Of a stretch of 64,000 bases of DNA, positions 50,567 to 59,711 are shown piece by piece. Both the position numbers and the translations under genes were made by a program. Within the stretch, counting starts at the first letter, position 1. Each line of letters opens with the position of its first letter. The notes beneath the pieces were generated by a model. The model ran no database searches, was not told the DNA's origin, and saw only the letters and a list, made by a program, of their open reading frames with translations. This DNA is from Acidobacteriota bacterium (GTDB taxonomy: Bacteria; Acidobacteriota; Terriglobia; Bryobacterales; Bryobacteraceae): positions 124,001 through 188,000 of the forward strand of contig JACPNQ010000024.1 in NCBI GenBank assembly GCA_016185425.1, in the 5' to 3' direction.

Positions 50567-51398
50567 CCGGTCCCGTCAACGTGTGCACCAGCGTGCTCGC
50601 CATGATAATCACACCGCCCGACAAAGCCAGCGGGCCTGGCTGTTCATTATGCAACAGGTATGTCCACACCGGGTTCATCGCGGGCTCGAGCAGGATCAGC
50701 ACCGACGCCTCAAACGCCGGCACGTGTTTCACGCCGTTCGTCATGAAGTAATAGGCAAGCCCAATCTGAAAGACACCCAGGTACAGCAGCACCGTTAGAT
50801 CCGTCAACCCAATCGATTCAATCGGCCAGGCGAACGGCAGCGCGGCCGCGAACGCCACCAGGTTCCCCGCGCTCACCACGGGCAGGGAACTGCCGCCCTC
50901 CCGCTTCGACAGGCTCCGCAGCGCCGTCACCGTTAACGCCCAGGTCAAACCCGTCGCCGCCGCCAGAATGTTCCCCAACGCCGGGTTCGGCGCCAGCGCC
51001 GAGGCGCTCGACGAGTCAAGGAAGAACAGGGCGATCCCCACCGCCATCACGCCGCCAAGCAGATAATCCCTCGGCCGGTTCGGCTCCTTCAGCACCAGCG
51101 GCCCAATTGCCAATAGATAGAACGGAGCGGTCGCCTGCAGAAACGTCGCATTGGCCGCCGTTGTCAACTTATTCGCGAGCACAAACAAAACCAACGTCGC
51201 CGCATAGGCCACAGATGCCACCCAGACCCGCCGCGACCATACCCTCCTTGCCTCCGGCAACAAAGCGAACAGCACGATCGCCGCCACCAGCGACCGCAGG
51301 CCCGCCACTTGCCAGCTTGTCAGCGTAGTGGCCTTAATTGCAGCGCCCCCAGTCGAAAACAGCAGCGCCGCTGCCAGCACATAGAACCGGTATTTCAT
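50523..51398 (-). CDS. EamA/DMT-family transporter
   Basis: 291 residues with ten hydrophobic helices in two EamA repeats. First repeat: LAAALLFSTGGAAIKATTLTSWQVAGLRSL. Second repeat: LAAATGLTWALTVTALRSL, GLAYYFMTNGVKHVPAFEASVLILLEPAMNPVWTYLL. Such drug/metabolite transporters often export amino acids or purines; substrate unknown. Its start overlaps the dinB stop by four bases, so it is transcribed from the dinB operon. Antisense overlap of 44 bases with the aminotransferase. Confidence 0.92.
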   Translation of the reverse strand: MKYRFYVLAAALLFSTGGAAIKATTLTSWQVAGLRSLVAAIVLFALLPEARRVWSRRVWVASVAYAATLVLFVLANKLTTAANATFLQATAPFYLLAIGPLVLKEPNRPRDYLLGGVMAVGIALFFLDSSSASALAPNPALGNILAAATGLTWALTVTALRSLSKREGGSSLPVVSAGNLVAFAAALPFAWPIESIGLTDLTVLLYLGVFQIGLAYYFMTNGVKHVPAFEASVLILLEPAMNPVWTYLLHNEQPGPLALSGGVIIMASTLVHTLTGPAMGARQETPQSPPD

Positions 51399-52612
51399 TC
51401 CGGCTTCTTCGTCAGCGCGTCGTGCACCCTCTCGCGGAAACGCCCCTTCAATGCCCCGGCCAGATTCACCGACCCATCGCCGAATTTGTCCCGTAGCGCA
51501 TCCGCCGCATGAAAGACCTTCTTCAATCGCTCACTCTTCCCGCCGTCCAGCAAATCCAACTGCCCCTCCGCCTCCGCAAACCCGGACACATGCACGCCAA
51601 TCAGGCGAATCGGTTTCCGCCCCTCCCAGTTCCGCAAAAACAGATCCCGCGCTGTCCGAAAAATCTCGGTATCTAGCAGTGTCGCGTGATCTAATGACTG
51701 CGCGCGCGTGAATGTCGAAAAATCCGAATAGCGAAACTTGATCTGCACCGTCCGCGCGTGCAATCGGTGTTCGCGCAACCGTCTGCCGGCTTTCTCACTT
51801 AAATGCGCCAGCGTCGACTCCAGCAGCGCCTGGTCCGCCGTATCCACATGGAACGTGTGCTCATGGCTAATCGACTTCGGATCATCGCCCGCCGCCATCT
51901 CCTTTTCAAACCACGCCCCGGTGTCGAACCCCTTCGCCTTCCCCGCCAGGGCTAGCCCCAACTTCCCGAACCGCTCCGTCAGAAACCGGTCGTCCAACCG
52001 CGCCAGATCGCCAACTTTATAGATCCCGATATCCGCCAAATGCCTCTCCGAAACCTTGCCCACGCCCGGAATCTTGCGAATATCGAGCGGTGCCAGAAAC
52101 GCAGCCTCCTGCCCCGGCGGAATCCACAGCACGCCATTCGGCTTTGCCTGGTCCGACGCTACTTTCGACACCAGCCGCGCCGTCGAGCAGCCAATCGAGT
52201 TATTCAACCCCGTCGCCGCGCGAATCGCCTCGTGCAGCTTATGCGCCGCGGCCAGGGGCGGCCCGTGCAGCCGCTCCGTTCCCGTCATGTCGAGATAAGC
52301 CTCATCAATCGACGCCATCTCAAACTTCGGTGTGAACGTTTCCAAAACCTCCCGCACCTTCTTCGAGTACAACTCATACCGGTCTCGATGCCCGTCGACA
52401 AAGATCGCCTGCGGACACAACTTCGCCGCCGTCCGCAGCGGCATGGCCGAATGAACGCCAAACTTCCGCGCCGCGTATGATGCCGCCGACACCACACCGC
52501 GCTCGGTCCCCTTGCCGCCCACCACGACAGGCTTCCCCTTCAAGGACGGATCGTACAGCTCTTCCACCGAGACGAAGAACGCGTCCATATCGATATGGAA
52601 GATGGAGCGCAT
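51395..52612 (-). CDS. dinB: DNA polymerase IV
   Basis: 405 residues, Y-family translesion polymerase. RSIFHIDMDAFFVSVEELYDPSLKGKPVVVGG (about 2-33) contains the first catalytic Asp pair. ASIDEAYLDMTGTERL (about 102-117) has the second Asp/Glu. LDIRKIPGVGKVSERHLADIG (about 177-197) is the HhH thumb motif, and RLIGVHVSGFAE marks the little finger. The usual C-terminal beta-clamp motif (QxxLxLF-like) may be present as GQLDLLDG. The gene is nine bases after prmC and overlaps the EamA gene. Such an operon with RF1/PrmC is unusual. Confidence 0.95.
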   Translation of the reverse strand: MRSIFHIDMDAFFVSVEELYDPSLKGKPVVVGGKGTERGVVSAASYAARKFGVHSAMPLRTAAKLCPQAIFVDGHRDRYELYSKKVREVLETFTPKFEMASIDEAYLDMTGTERLHGPPLAAAHKLHEAIRAATGLNNSIGCSTARLVSKVASDQAKPNGVLWIPPGQEAAFLAPLDIRKIPGVGKVSERHLADIGIYKVGDLARLDDRFLTERFGKLGLALAGKAKGFDTGAWFEKEMAAGDDPKSISHEHTFHVDTADQALLESTLAHLSEKAGRRLREHRLHARTVQIKFRYSDFSTFTRAQSLDHATLLDTEIFRTARDLFLRNWEGRKPIRLIGVHVSGFAEAEGQLDLLDGGKSERLKKVFHAADALRDKFGDGSVNLAGALKGRFRERVHDALTKKPE

Positions 52613-52621
52613 AGCCGCTTT

Positions 52622-53449
52622 TCAGTGTACGGCGGTCGCAAACACCATTCGCGGAATGCCCGCCAAATCGGGCAATACCTGGACATCCCCCCACCCGCCA
52701 AGCAATGCGGCGATCGCCTCATCTTGCCCAAACCCAAACTCCATCGCCAGCAACCCGCCCGGCTTCAGCACTCTCCCCGCTTCCGGAATCAGCCGCCGGT
52801 AAATCTCCAACCCATCCCCGCCCGCAAACAGCGCCCCAGCCGGTTCCCATTCGCGGACTTCCGCGGCCAGCATCGCCCGGTCCGACTCCGGCACATACGG
52901 CGGATTTGACACCACCACATCAAATACTCCATCACCCAACGCCGCCGCCAAGTCGCAGCGTACCAGGGAAACTCGCGCCTGCAACGCCGTCACATTCCGC
53001 AGGCCAATCCCCAACGCCTCCTCCGACACATCCGTACTGACCACGCGGACATCCGCTTCCAACGCCAGCGTTACTCCAATACACCCCGATCCCGCCCCGA
53101 TGTCCAACACGCGAAATCCCGGCCGCACCCGCCGCAACACCTGCTCCACCAGCAACTCCGTCTCCGGCCGCGGAATCAGCACGCCCGGCTCGACATAAAA
53201 CTCGCGCCCGTAAAACTCCTGCCGCTTGGTGATGTACTGCGTCGGCTTCCCCCGCATCCGCTCGTGCAGATACCGCCCGAAGTGAATCCACCCAAGCTCG
53301 CTCAACGTGTCATCGCCATGCGCGATCAGGTACACGCGATCCCGCCGCAGCGCGTGAGCCAGCAGCACCTCCGCCGTCAGCTTAGGAGTGGTAACCCCCG
53401 CGTCTTTAAGAAGCTTTGCGCCCTGCGCCAGCGCCGTTTGTAGGGTCAT
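52622..53449 (-). CDS. prmC: Peptide chain release factor N5-glutamine methyltransferase
   Basis: 275 residues. The N-terminal helical domain ([21 protein letters not shown]) binds release factor. SAM motif I is [20 protein letters not shown] (about 115-134), and the catalytic NPPY is in [15 protein letters not shown] (about 179-193). It methylates the GGQ glutamine of RF1/RF2. The start overlaps the end of prfA by 44 bases, the expected prfA-prmC operon order. Confidence 0.96.
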   Translation of the reverse strand: MTLQTALAQGAKLLKDAGVTTPKLTAEVLLAHALRRDRVYLIAHGDDTLSELGWIHFGRYLHERMRGKPTQYITKRQEFYGREFYVEPGVLIPRPETELLVEQVLRRVRPGFRVLDIGAGSGCIGVTLALEADVRVVSTDVSEEALGIGLRNVTALQARVSLVRCDLAAALGDGVFDVVVSNPPYVPESDRAMLAAEVREWEPAGALFAGGDGLEIYRRLIPEAGRVLKPGGLLAMEFGFGQDEAIAALLGGWGDVQVLPDLAGIPRMVFATAVH

Positions 53450-54521
53450 CCTCGGCCTGCTGCTTCAATCTCTCGGCGTTGTAATAGGTGGTCAATCCGT
53501 CAATAAACGGATCCAACCGCCCCTCCATCACCAGGTCCAACTGATGGAGCGTCAACCCAATCCGGTGATCCGTCACGCGGTTCTGCGGGAAGTTGTACGT
53601 GCGAATCTTTTCGCTTCGGTCCCCCGACCCCACCATCTTCTTCCGGTCCGCGCTGATCGCCGCCTGCTGCTTCTCCAACTCCAGCTCATACAGGCGCGAC
53701 CGCAGCACGCGCATGCCCTTTTCGCGATTCTTTATCTGCGACTTTTCGTCCTGGCACGAGACCACCGTATTCGTCGGCAAGTGCGTGATACGCACCGCCG
53801 AATACGTCGTGTTTACCGACTGCCCGCCCGGCCCCGACGAACAGAACGTATCGATCCGCAGGTCCTTCGCCTCAATGTGAATTTCCACATCGTCCGCTTC
53901 CGGCAGCACCGCCACCGTAATCGCCGAAGTATGCACGCGTCCCTGTGTTTCGGTCTGCGGAACACGCTGCACGCGGTGTACGCCGCTCTCGTACTTCATG
54001 CGGCTGAACACGCGGTCGCCGCTGATCAGGGCTATTACTTCCTTTACGCCGCCCACTTCGCTTTCACTCAAATCGGTCACTTCCACGCGCCACTTCAGCG
54101 TTTCCGCATACCGCGTGTACATCCGGAAAATCTCGGCGGCAAAAAGCGTCGCTTCGTCGCCGCCCGTGCCCGCGCGGATTTCCATTACGACGTTCTTATC
54201 GTCGTTCGGATCCTTCGGCAGCAGCAGCACCTTCAGATCTTCCTCCAACGTCGCGATCTGCGGCGTCAACGACGCCACTTCCTCCTCCGCCATCGCGCGA
54301 ATATCGGCGTCGGTTTCGACCAGCATCGCCTGCGCCTGCCGCAGGTTGTCCGACGCGGTCTTATACTCGCGATACTTCGAGACAATCTCCTCCATATCGC
54401 GATGGGCCTTCGCCGTCTTGCGATATGTCTCATTGTCGGAGATAACGGCCGGATCGGCCATCTGCGCGTTCAATTCGTCGAAGCGTTTTTCTAAAGAGTC
54501 GAGTTTGTCGGAATATTGCAT
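53406..54521 (-). CDS. prfA: Peptide chain release factor 1
   Basis: 371 residues. N-terminal coiled region ([18 protein letters not shown]). The GGQ motif is in [20 protein letters not shown] (about 234-253); the stop-recognition tripeptide appears as the PQT of [19 protein letters not shown] (about 185-203), where RF1 usually has [23 protein letters not shown] is the conserved C-terminal helix. It terminates translation at UAA/UAG. Slightly longer than the 355-360 usual. Leads the prfA-prmC-dinB-EamA operon. Confidence 0.97.
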   Translation of the reverse strand: MQYSDKLDSLEKRFDELNAQMADPAVISDNETYRKTAKAHRDMEEIVSKYREYKTASDNLRQAQAMLVETDADIRAMAEEEVASLTPQIATLEEDLKVLLLPKDPNDDKNVVMEIRAGTGGDEATLFAAEIFRMYTRYAETLKWRVEVTDLSESEVGGVKEVIALISGDRVFSRMKYESGVHRVQRVPQTETQGRVHTSAITVAVLPEADDVEIHIEAKDLRIDTFCSSGPGGQSVNTTYSAVRITHLPTNTVVSCQDEKSQIKNREKGMRVLRSRLYELELEKQQAAISADRKKMVGSGDRSEKIRTYNFPQNRVTDHRIGLTLHQLDLVMEGRLDPFIDGLTTYYNAERLKQQAEDDPTNGAGAGRKAS

Positions 54522-54569
54522 GGAGGTACCCTTTCCCGTTTCAGGGGCAGCGGCAACGGGTGGGGGCTG

Positions 54570-55556
54570 CTAAGCGATTACGAGTTCGCCGCCCTGCTGC
54601 TTCTCCAGGCCCATCGCGCCTTCCAGCGCATGGATGGCGACTTCCACCTGGGCGTCGGCCGGCGGCTGCGTCGTAATCTTCTGGAGCCATAGGCCAGGCG
54701 CGGTCATCATGGCCAACAGCGATCCGCGCTTGCGGGCGGCGAAGCGGATCAGTTCATAGCTCAATCCGGCGATCACCGGCAGCAGCGCGATGCGGGCCGC
54801 GAACTTCGCGGCAAAACTATCCAACGGCAGCAGCGCGTAGAGGATCATCGAGATCACCATTACCACCAGCAAAAAGCTGGTTCCGCACCGCGGGTGGAAG
54901 GTAACAAAGCTTTGTGCGTTTGTGGTCGTCACCGGCCTGCCGGATTCGAAATTGAAGACCACCTTGTGCTCGGCGCCATGAAACTCAAACACGCGGTGAA
55001 TGTCCTTGTACCGCGATAGCGCGAACAGGAAGCCGATAAAGATAACGATGCGAATCAACCCGTCCACCAGGTTAAACAGCACCCGGTTCTCAATCACCGG
55101 ATAGATGTTCTGCAATTGCGTCGTCAGCCACAGCGGTACCAATTTATATAGCGCGATGAAGAACACCAGGCTGAACACCATGTTCGCCGTCATCACCCAG
55201 GCGGGAATCTCCGGCGCTTCCGGCTTGCCCTGCTTGTCGTTCTCATCCGCCATGGCCACGTTGGCCGAGAATTTCAATGCCTTGACGCCCAGCCACATCG
55301 CCTGGCCCAGAGTGCCGACGCCGCGCAAAATGGGAAGTTTGAACAGAGGATACTTCTCCGATACCCGCGGCAAAGGGCTTTCCTCGGTGGCGATCTCGCC
55401 GGAGGCCCGGCGCACCGCCACACAGTAGCTGTGCGGCGCCCGCATCATTACGCCCTCCATCACCGCCTGCCCGCCGACCAGCGTCTCTTCCCCGCTTTCG
55501 AGAATCGGCAGCATCTGCGTGTGGAGCGCAAGCCGTAGATAGGAACGGATAGACAT
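54570..55556 (-). CDS. DUF1385 membrane protein
   Basis: 328 residues. VGGQAVMEGVMMRAPHSYCVAVRR (about 27-50) is the DUF1385 hallmark, often found upstream of prfA. Four to five hydrophobic segments between about 115 and 280 (TANMVFSLVFFIALYKLVPLW; GLIRIVIFIGFLFALSRYK; SFLLVVMVISMILYALLPL) and FEFHGAEHKVVFNFESG, a conserved metal-like loop. Function unknown, although the family is widely co-located with release factor and prmC genes. The C-terminus resembles the conserved PxD tail (ADAQVEVAIHALEGAM). Confidence 0.92.
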   Translation of the reverse strand: MSIRSYLRLALHTQMLPILESGEETLVGGQAVMEGVMMRAPHSYCVAVRRASGEIATEESPLPRVSEKYPLFKLPILRGVGTLGQAMWLGVKALKFSANVAMADENDKQGKPEAPEIPAWVMTANMVFSLVFFIALYKLVPLWLTTQLQNIYPVIENRVLFNLVDGLIRIVIFIGFLFALSRYKDIHRVFEFHGAEHKVVFNFESGRPVTTTNAQSFVTFHPRCGTSFLLVVMVISMILYALLPLDSFAAKFAARIALLPVIAGLSYELIRFAARKRGSLLAMMTAPGLWLQKITTQPPADAQVEVAIHALEGAMGLEKQQGGELVIA

Positions 55557-55636
55557 ACTTCCAGAAACTTAGATGCTCCTAGTGTAGCAAGAGGTTCCGA
55601 TTCCCTTTTGGGCCGGGCAGGCGTTATGCTGTCGAA

Positions 55637-56047
55637 ATGCCCGCCGCACTCGACCTGAATCACGTCATGATCTATTCGAAAGACGTGGCCAGGTCTGCCG
55701 CCTTCTATAAGGAAAAGCTCGGGTTCGAGCTCCTCGAAGAGTACCCCGCGGGCGCTCCGGTGATCTACTATGCCCGCCTCCGCGTGCCGGGCTCGACTTC
55801 GACAATTGCCCTCCACGCCGTGGAACGCGGCGCCGAGCTCCGCACAGGCGGCATCCGCCTCTACTTTGAGGTCAAGTACCTCCAGAGGTACTGCGACACG
55901 CTCATAAAATCCGGCGTCGTCTTTTCCAAGCCGCCGGCTCTCATGCCGTGGGGCTGGCGGCATGCGTACCTCGATGACCCCGACGGTCATGAAATCAGCT
56001 TCTACACCGCCGGAGCGAAGCGCCTCAAGAAAGGGAAGAGTTTCTAG
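55637..56047 (+). CDS. VOC-family protein (glyoxalase-like)
   Basis: 136 residues, a single vicinal-oxygen-chelate fold. LDLNHVMIYSKDVARSAAFYKEKLGFELLEEYP (about 5-37) is the first half, with the first metal His in NHVM. RLYFEVKYLQRYCDTLIKSGVVFSKPP and YLDDPDGHEISFYTAG finish the fold, with Glu/Asp in the metal places. Possible role in detoxifying electrophiles or in antibiotic resistance. TATGCT lies six bases before the ATG. One base separates its stop from the following gene. Confidence 0.88.
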   Translation: MPAALDLNHVMIYSKDVARSAAFYKEKLGFELLEEYPAGAPVIYYARLRVPGSTSTIALHAVERGAELRTGGIRLYFEVKYLQRYCDTLIKSGVVFSKPPALMPWGWRHAYLDDPDGHEISFYTAGAKRLKKGKSF

Positions 56048-56048
56048 C

Positions 56049-56609
56049 ATGAAGTGGCTGCTTCTCACGGCGCTCACCGCCGCCATCGCTCCCGCCGGGC
56101 AGTTCATCCTTTTCGACGTTACCTTCACCTACACCAAATCCGACGCCGACAACTCCACACCCAGTAAATCGCATTATTACGTCAAAGGTCCTCTTATCAA
56201 CCCCAACCGCCCCGTCGATTGGACCTCCCCAGTCGACTATCGCAACGGCACCGTTCACATCCGTCTCGAAGTCCTCGAAAAACCGCCGGGCAACCAACCT
56301 ACGACTTGGACTCTCTGCTACATCCCCAACAAAGGCCAAGGCAACAAATACGGCTGTACTGGAACCGATCTTTACACCACGACGGGCATCTTCGAAAAGG
56401 ATGTGCCCATGACCTCATGGTGGGAAAACAACTCCATTGTCTGGACCGAGGGCATCAAGCAGATGGACCTCGTCATCAAAGACAACAGCGGCGGACGCGG
56501 CCATGCCCACCGCCGCGAGGACCATGAGAAATTCTTTCCTACTAAGGTCCGCATCACCATGGTGCAGGTATCGGCAGGTTCAACATACCAGCCGATTACA
56601 TTGAAGTAG
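56049..56609 (+). CDS. Exported hypothetical protein
   Basis: 186 residues from MKWLLLTALTAAIAPAGQFI, a signal peptide; the frame upstream overlaps the VOC gene. The mature chain is beta-rich, with DVTFTYTKSDADNSTPSKSH, GTVHIRLEVLEKPPG, and a Cys pair (CYIPN...YGCTGTD). A His/Arg-rich segment RGHAHRREDHEKFFP near 150 may bind metal or be disordered. Family not recognised; no catalytic motif. Probably co-transcribed with the VOC gene. Confidence 0.7.
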   Translation: MKWLLLTALTAAIAPAGQFILFDVTFTYTKSDADNSTPSKSHYYVKGPLINPNRPVDWTSPVDYRNGTVHIRLEVLEKPPGNQPTTWTLCYIPNKGQGNKYGCTGTDLYTTTGIFEKDVPMTSWWENNSIVWTEGIKQMDLVIKDNSGGRGHAHRREDHEKFFPTKVRITMVQVSAGSTYQPITLK

Positions 56610-56631
56610 ATACGCTCGCCCCTCTCGCCCT

Positions 56632-56662
56632 GTGGCCGATGCCATGCGGTGGCGTCGGCCAC
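56632..56662. terminator. Strong stem-loop after the 56049-56609 gene
   Basis: GTGGCCGATGCC (56632-56643) pairs with GGCGTCGGCCAC (56651-56662) around ATGCGGT, twelve pairs with one G-T. No T-run follows. It probably ends the VOC/hypothetical transcript and stands 57 bases before the ADOP gene. Confidence 0.55.
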
Positions 56663-56718
56663 GGTGGTTGATGATAATTCTCTGGAAACCAACCCGCCAC
56701 CGAGCCGTATAACAACAC

Positions 56719-59232
56719 ATGGCCTCGGCAGTCTCCCTCGACTCCCTCTCCCAAGACCTCAAATACGGCGCCCGCCAGCTTCGCATGAGCCCCGGCTTCA
56801 CCGCCGTAGCCGTCCTCTCCCTTGCCCTTGGCATCGGCGCCAACACCGCCATCTTTCAGCTCATTGACTCCGTCCGCCTCCGCACCCTTCCCGTCCGCGA
56901 CCCCCAGCAGATCGCTTTCATCGACTTTCCCCCCGGCTCCGCCCGCTCCGGCTGGTTCTCAACCCGCAGTGCCCGCATGACGTCCACGCTTTGGGAGTTG
57001 ATTCGCGACCAGCAGCAGGCCTTTCAAACCGTCGCCGCCGCCTCTGCCGCACGTTTCAATCTCGCCAACGGCGGCGAAGTCCGCTACGCCGAAGGCCTTT
57101 ACGTTTCCGGGGCTTTCTTCGAAACGCTTGGCGTCAACGCTACCATCGGCCGTGTCCTGGCAGCCAGCGATGATTCTCCAGGCTGCGCCTCGCCAGGCGC
57201 CGTATTGAGCAATGCTTTCTGGCAGCGCGAATATGCCGGAGACCTCGCCGTCCTCAACCGTACCATTAGCCTTGACGGTCGCAAGTTCCCCATACTTGGC
57301 GTCACCCCTCCCAGCTTCTTCGGCTATGAAGTCGGCAACCGTTTCGACGTTGCCATACCTCTCTGTGCGGACCGTCTGCTCTCTGAAGACGGCAGAGGGC
57401 GTGCGCCGAGCAAACACGCCTGGTGGCTTTCCATGTTCGGCCGACTCAAACCCGGCTGGACCGTTGAGCGCGCGACCGCGCAACTCGAAGCCATCTCTCC
57501 CGGCATCATGCAGGCCGCCATTCCGCCTATTTACCGGCCGGATATGGCTAAGCGCTTCCTCGCAAACAAACTCACAGCGCTCCCGGGCGCCACCGGTGTC
57601 TCCGGGCTCCGCCGGACCTACGAAACGCCTCTCTGGCTGCTTCTGGCAACCACGGGTCTAGTCCTCCTCATTGCCTGCGCAAACCTGGCCAACCTCCTGC
57701 TCGCTCGCGCCAGCGTTCGCGAACGCGAAATCGCTGTACGCCTCGCCCTGGGCGCCAGCCGCTTCCGTCTCATCGCCCAGCTCCTTGCCGAAAGCCTACT
57801 CCTCGCCGGACTCGGCGCCGTGCTCGGAACTGTCCTCGCCCAAGCCCTCAGCCGTGGCCTCATTGCCTTCCTCACCACGGATCAGAATCGCCTCTTCGTC
57901 GGCGTCGGTCTCGACTGGCGCGTACTCGGCTTCACCGCCGCCATCGCCGTCTCGACCTGCCTCTTGTTCGGACTCCTGCCCGCCGTTCGCGCAACGCGCA
58001 TCGCTCCATCGTCCGCCATGCGCGCCAGCGGGCGCGGCATGACCGCCAATCGCGAACGCTTCGGCGCCCGGCGCGTCCTCGTCATCGCGCAGGTCGCCCT
58101 GTCGCTTGTCCTACTCGTCGGCGCACTACTTTTCGTACGTAGCCTGCGCAATCTCATGACGGTTGAGACCGGCTTCCTCTCCGAAGGCCTCATCTCGGTC
58201 TCTGTCGACACGCGCAAGGCCGCTTATACAAAGGAGCGCTTCCCAATTGTGTACCGCCAGTTACTCGACGAGATCCGCACACGGCCCGGTGTGGTCTCAG
58301 CGGCAGACGTGAACTTCACGCCGGTCAGCGGCTCGTCCTGGGACGGACAGATCCGCCCCGACGGAGTAAATGTCGAGAGCAAACGCACCCTCTTCAACCG
58401 CGTCGGCCCCGGTTACTTCAAAACAATGGGTACTCAGTTGATCGGCGGCCGGGAGTTCAACGACCGCGACACCATCAACGCGCCCAAAGTCCTGATCATC
58501 AACGAGGTCCTCGCCAAACGCATCTTCAATGGCCAGGACCCGATCGGCCGCCTCGTCCGCATTGAAGCCGAAGCCGGCAAAGCCGACCCCGTGTATGAAA
58601 TCGTAGGTGTCGTGAAGCAAACGAAGTATGGAGGGCTGCGCGAAGAGTTCGAACCGATCGGCTTCTATCCCGAAGGCCAGAACGAGAACCCCGGAGCCGG
58701 CCACACCTACGTCGTACGTATCGCGGGCAGCGCCGGCGACGTCACACGCGAACTGAAGTCAGCGGTAGCGGCGGTGAATCCGGAGATCGCCGTCGAATTT
58801 CGAATCGTCACGGAACAGCTCACCAACTCTCTGACCAGGGAACGGCTGATGGCGACGCTCTCCGGAGCATTCGGCCTGCTTGCCGGAGCCCTCGCGACGC
58901 TAGGCCTCTATGGCGTTATCGCCTACATGGTCGCCAAACGCCGCAATGAAATCGGCATCCGCATCGCGCTCGGTGCCGACCGCCGGAAAGTAGTGCGTTT
59001 GGTTCTCCGCGAAGCCTGGGTGCTCTTGGCAATCGGAATGGCCCTGGGCGGCGGCTTGGCGGTTCTGGCCGGCCGCCAGGCGGAGACACTTCTGTTCGGT
59101 CTGAAAGCCTGGGACCCGGCGACACTTGTCTCCGCTATGCTCTTCCTCGCTGTCGTGGCTATAGCCGCCAGTTACGGCCCCGCCCGCCGCGCCGCTGGCA
59201 TGGAGCCCATGGCCGCCCTGCGCGAGGAGTAG
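56719..59232 (+). CDS. ADOP-family orphan ABC permease (MacB/FtsX-like)
   Basis: 837 residues. Layout: a short soluble start (SLSQDLKYGARQLRMSPGF, typical of ADOP), TM1 about 33-55 (AVAVLSLALGIGANTAIFQLI), a MacB-like periplasmic core (about 60-290), TM about 300-330 (LLLATTGLVLLIACANLANLLLA) followed by a permease repeat, then a second periplasmic part (about 460-700) and a last permease repeat (FGLLAGALATLGLYGVIAYMVAKR). It lacks an ATPase. ADOP proteins are expanded in Acidobacteria, role unknown. TATAAC lies five bases before the ATG. Substrate unknown. Confidence 0.93.
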   Translation: MASAVSLDSLSQDLKYGARQLRMSPGFTAVAVLSLALGIGANTAIFQLIDSVRLRTLPVRDPQQIAFIDFPPGSARSGWFSTRSARMTSTLWELIRDQQQAFQTVAAASAARFNLANGGEVRYAEGLYVSGAFFETLGVNATIGRVLAASDDSPGCASPGAVLSNAFWQREYAGDLAVLNRTISLDGRKFPILGVTPPSFFGYEVGNRFDVAIPLCADRLLSEDGRGRAPSKHAWWLSMFGRLKPGWTVERATAQLEAISPGIMQAAIPPIYRPDMAKRFLANKLTALPGATGVSGLRRTYETPLWLLLATTGLVLLIACANLANLLLARASVREREIAVRLALGASRFRLIAQLLAESLLLAGLGAVLGTVLAQALSRGLIAFLTTDQNRLFVGVGLDWRVLGFTAAIAVSTCLLFGLLPAVRATRIAPSSAMRASGRGMTANRERFGARRVLVIAQVALSLVLLVGALLFVRSLRNLMTVETGFLSEGLISVSVDTRKAAYTKERFPIVYRQLLDEIRTRPGVVSAADVNFTPVSGSSWDGQIRPDGVNVESKRTLFNRVGPGYFKTMGTQLIGGREFNDRDTINAPKVLIINEVLAKRIFNGQDPIGRLVRIEAEAGKADPVYEIVGVVKQTKYGGLREEFEPIGFYPEGQNENPGAGHTYVVRIAGSAGDVTRELKSAVAAVNPEIAVEFRIVTEQLTNSLTRERLMATLSGAFGLLAGALATLGLYGVIAYMVAKRRNEIGIRIALGADRRKVVRLVLREAWVLLAIGMALGGGLAVLAGRQAETLLFGLKAWDPATLVSAMLFLAVVAIAASYGPARRAAGMEPMAALREE

Positions 59233-59307
59233 CGCTCCGGTGTCGTGCGGCTTAGTTTCGCCATAGCCGCGCGAACTCCCGCGGACGGAAGTCCTCGAAC
59301 CCGGGAT

Positions 59308-59711
59308 CTACAACTGCATATTCCCAACAGGCGTTGAAAGGCCGATTAACGTACCCTCCGGAGCACGCACGTACGCCACTGTCGCGCCCCAAGGCATCGC
59401 ACGAGGCTCCGCCAGCGGCGAACCACGCGCCGCGCGACGACCTTCGCAAACGCCGACGGAACGTCCTCGGTTAAGAACGCGAGCTCCACGGCGGCCGGCC
59501 CTCCATTCGCGGGCTGCACGTAAGCATCCGGCATCGGGAATTCGCCCACCGAATGTGCCGCGAAGGAGAGCACGGTGCCGTGCACCTCTATCTCCGCGAA
59601 CTGAAAAGTTTTGTCGTGGAAACGCGGCGTCGTTCCGAACGCGCGCTCGTAAAAAGCCAGCGTTCCCGCCACATCATCGACGTAAAGTACCGTCGCCGCA
59701 AATCGTATCAT
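59308..59711 (-). pseudogene. VOC-family gene with a frameshift
   Basis: The ATG at 59711 overlaps the upstream stop as ATGA. The first 91 or so codons (FAATVLYVDDVAGTLAFYERAFG; HGTVLSFAAHSVGE; AAVELAFLTEDVPSAFAKVV) read as a normal VOC protein. Past a GC-rich run near 59410-59440 the frame is lost, but the next frame continues the same fold: RGSPLAEPRAMPWGATVAYV, then RAPEGTLIGLSTPVGNMQL and a TAG at 59308. One base lost (or two gained) in the run would explain it. This is a real pseudogene, a recent mutation or a sequencing error. Confidence 0.75.
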
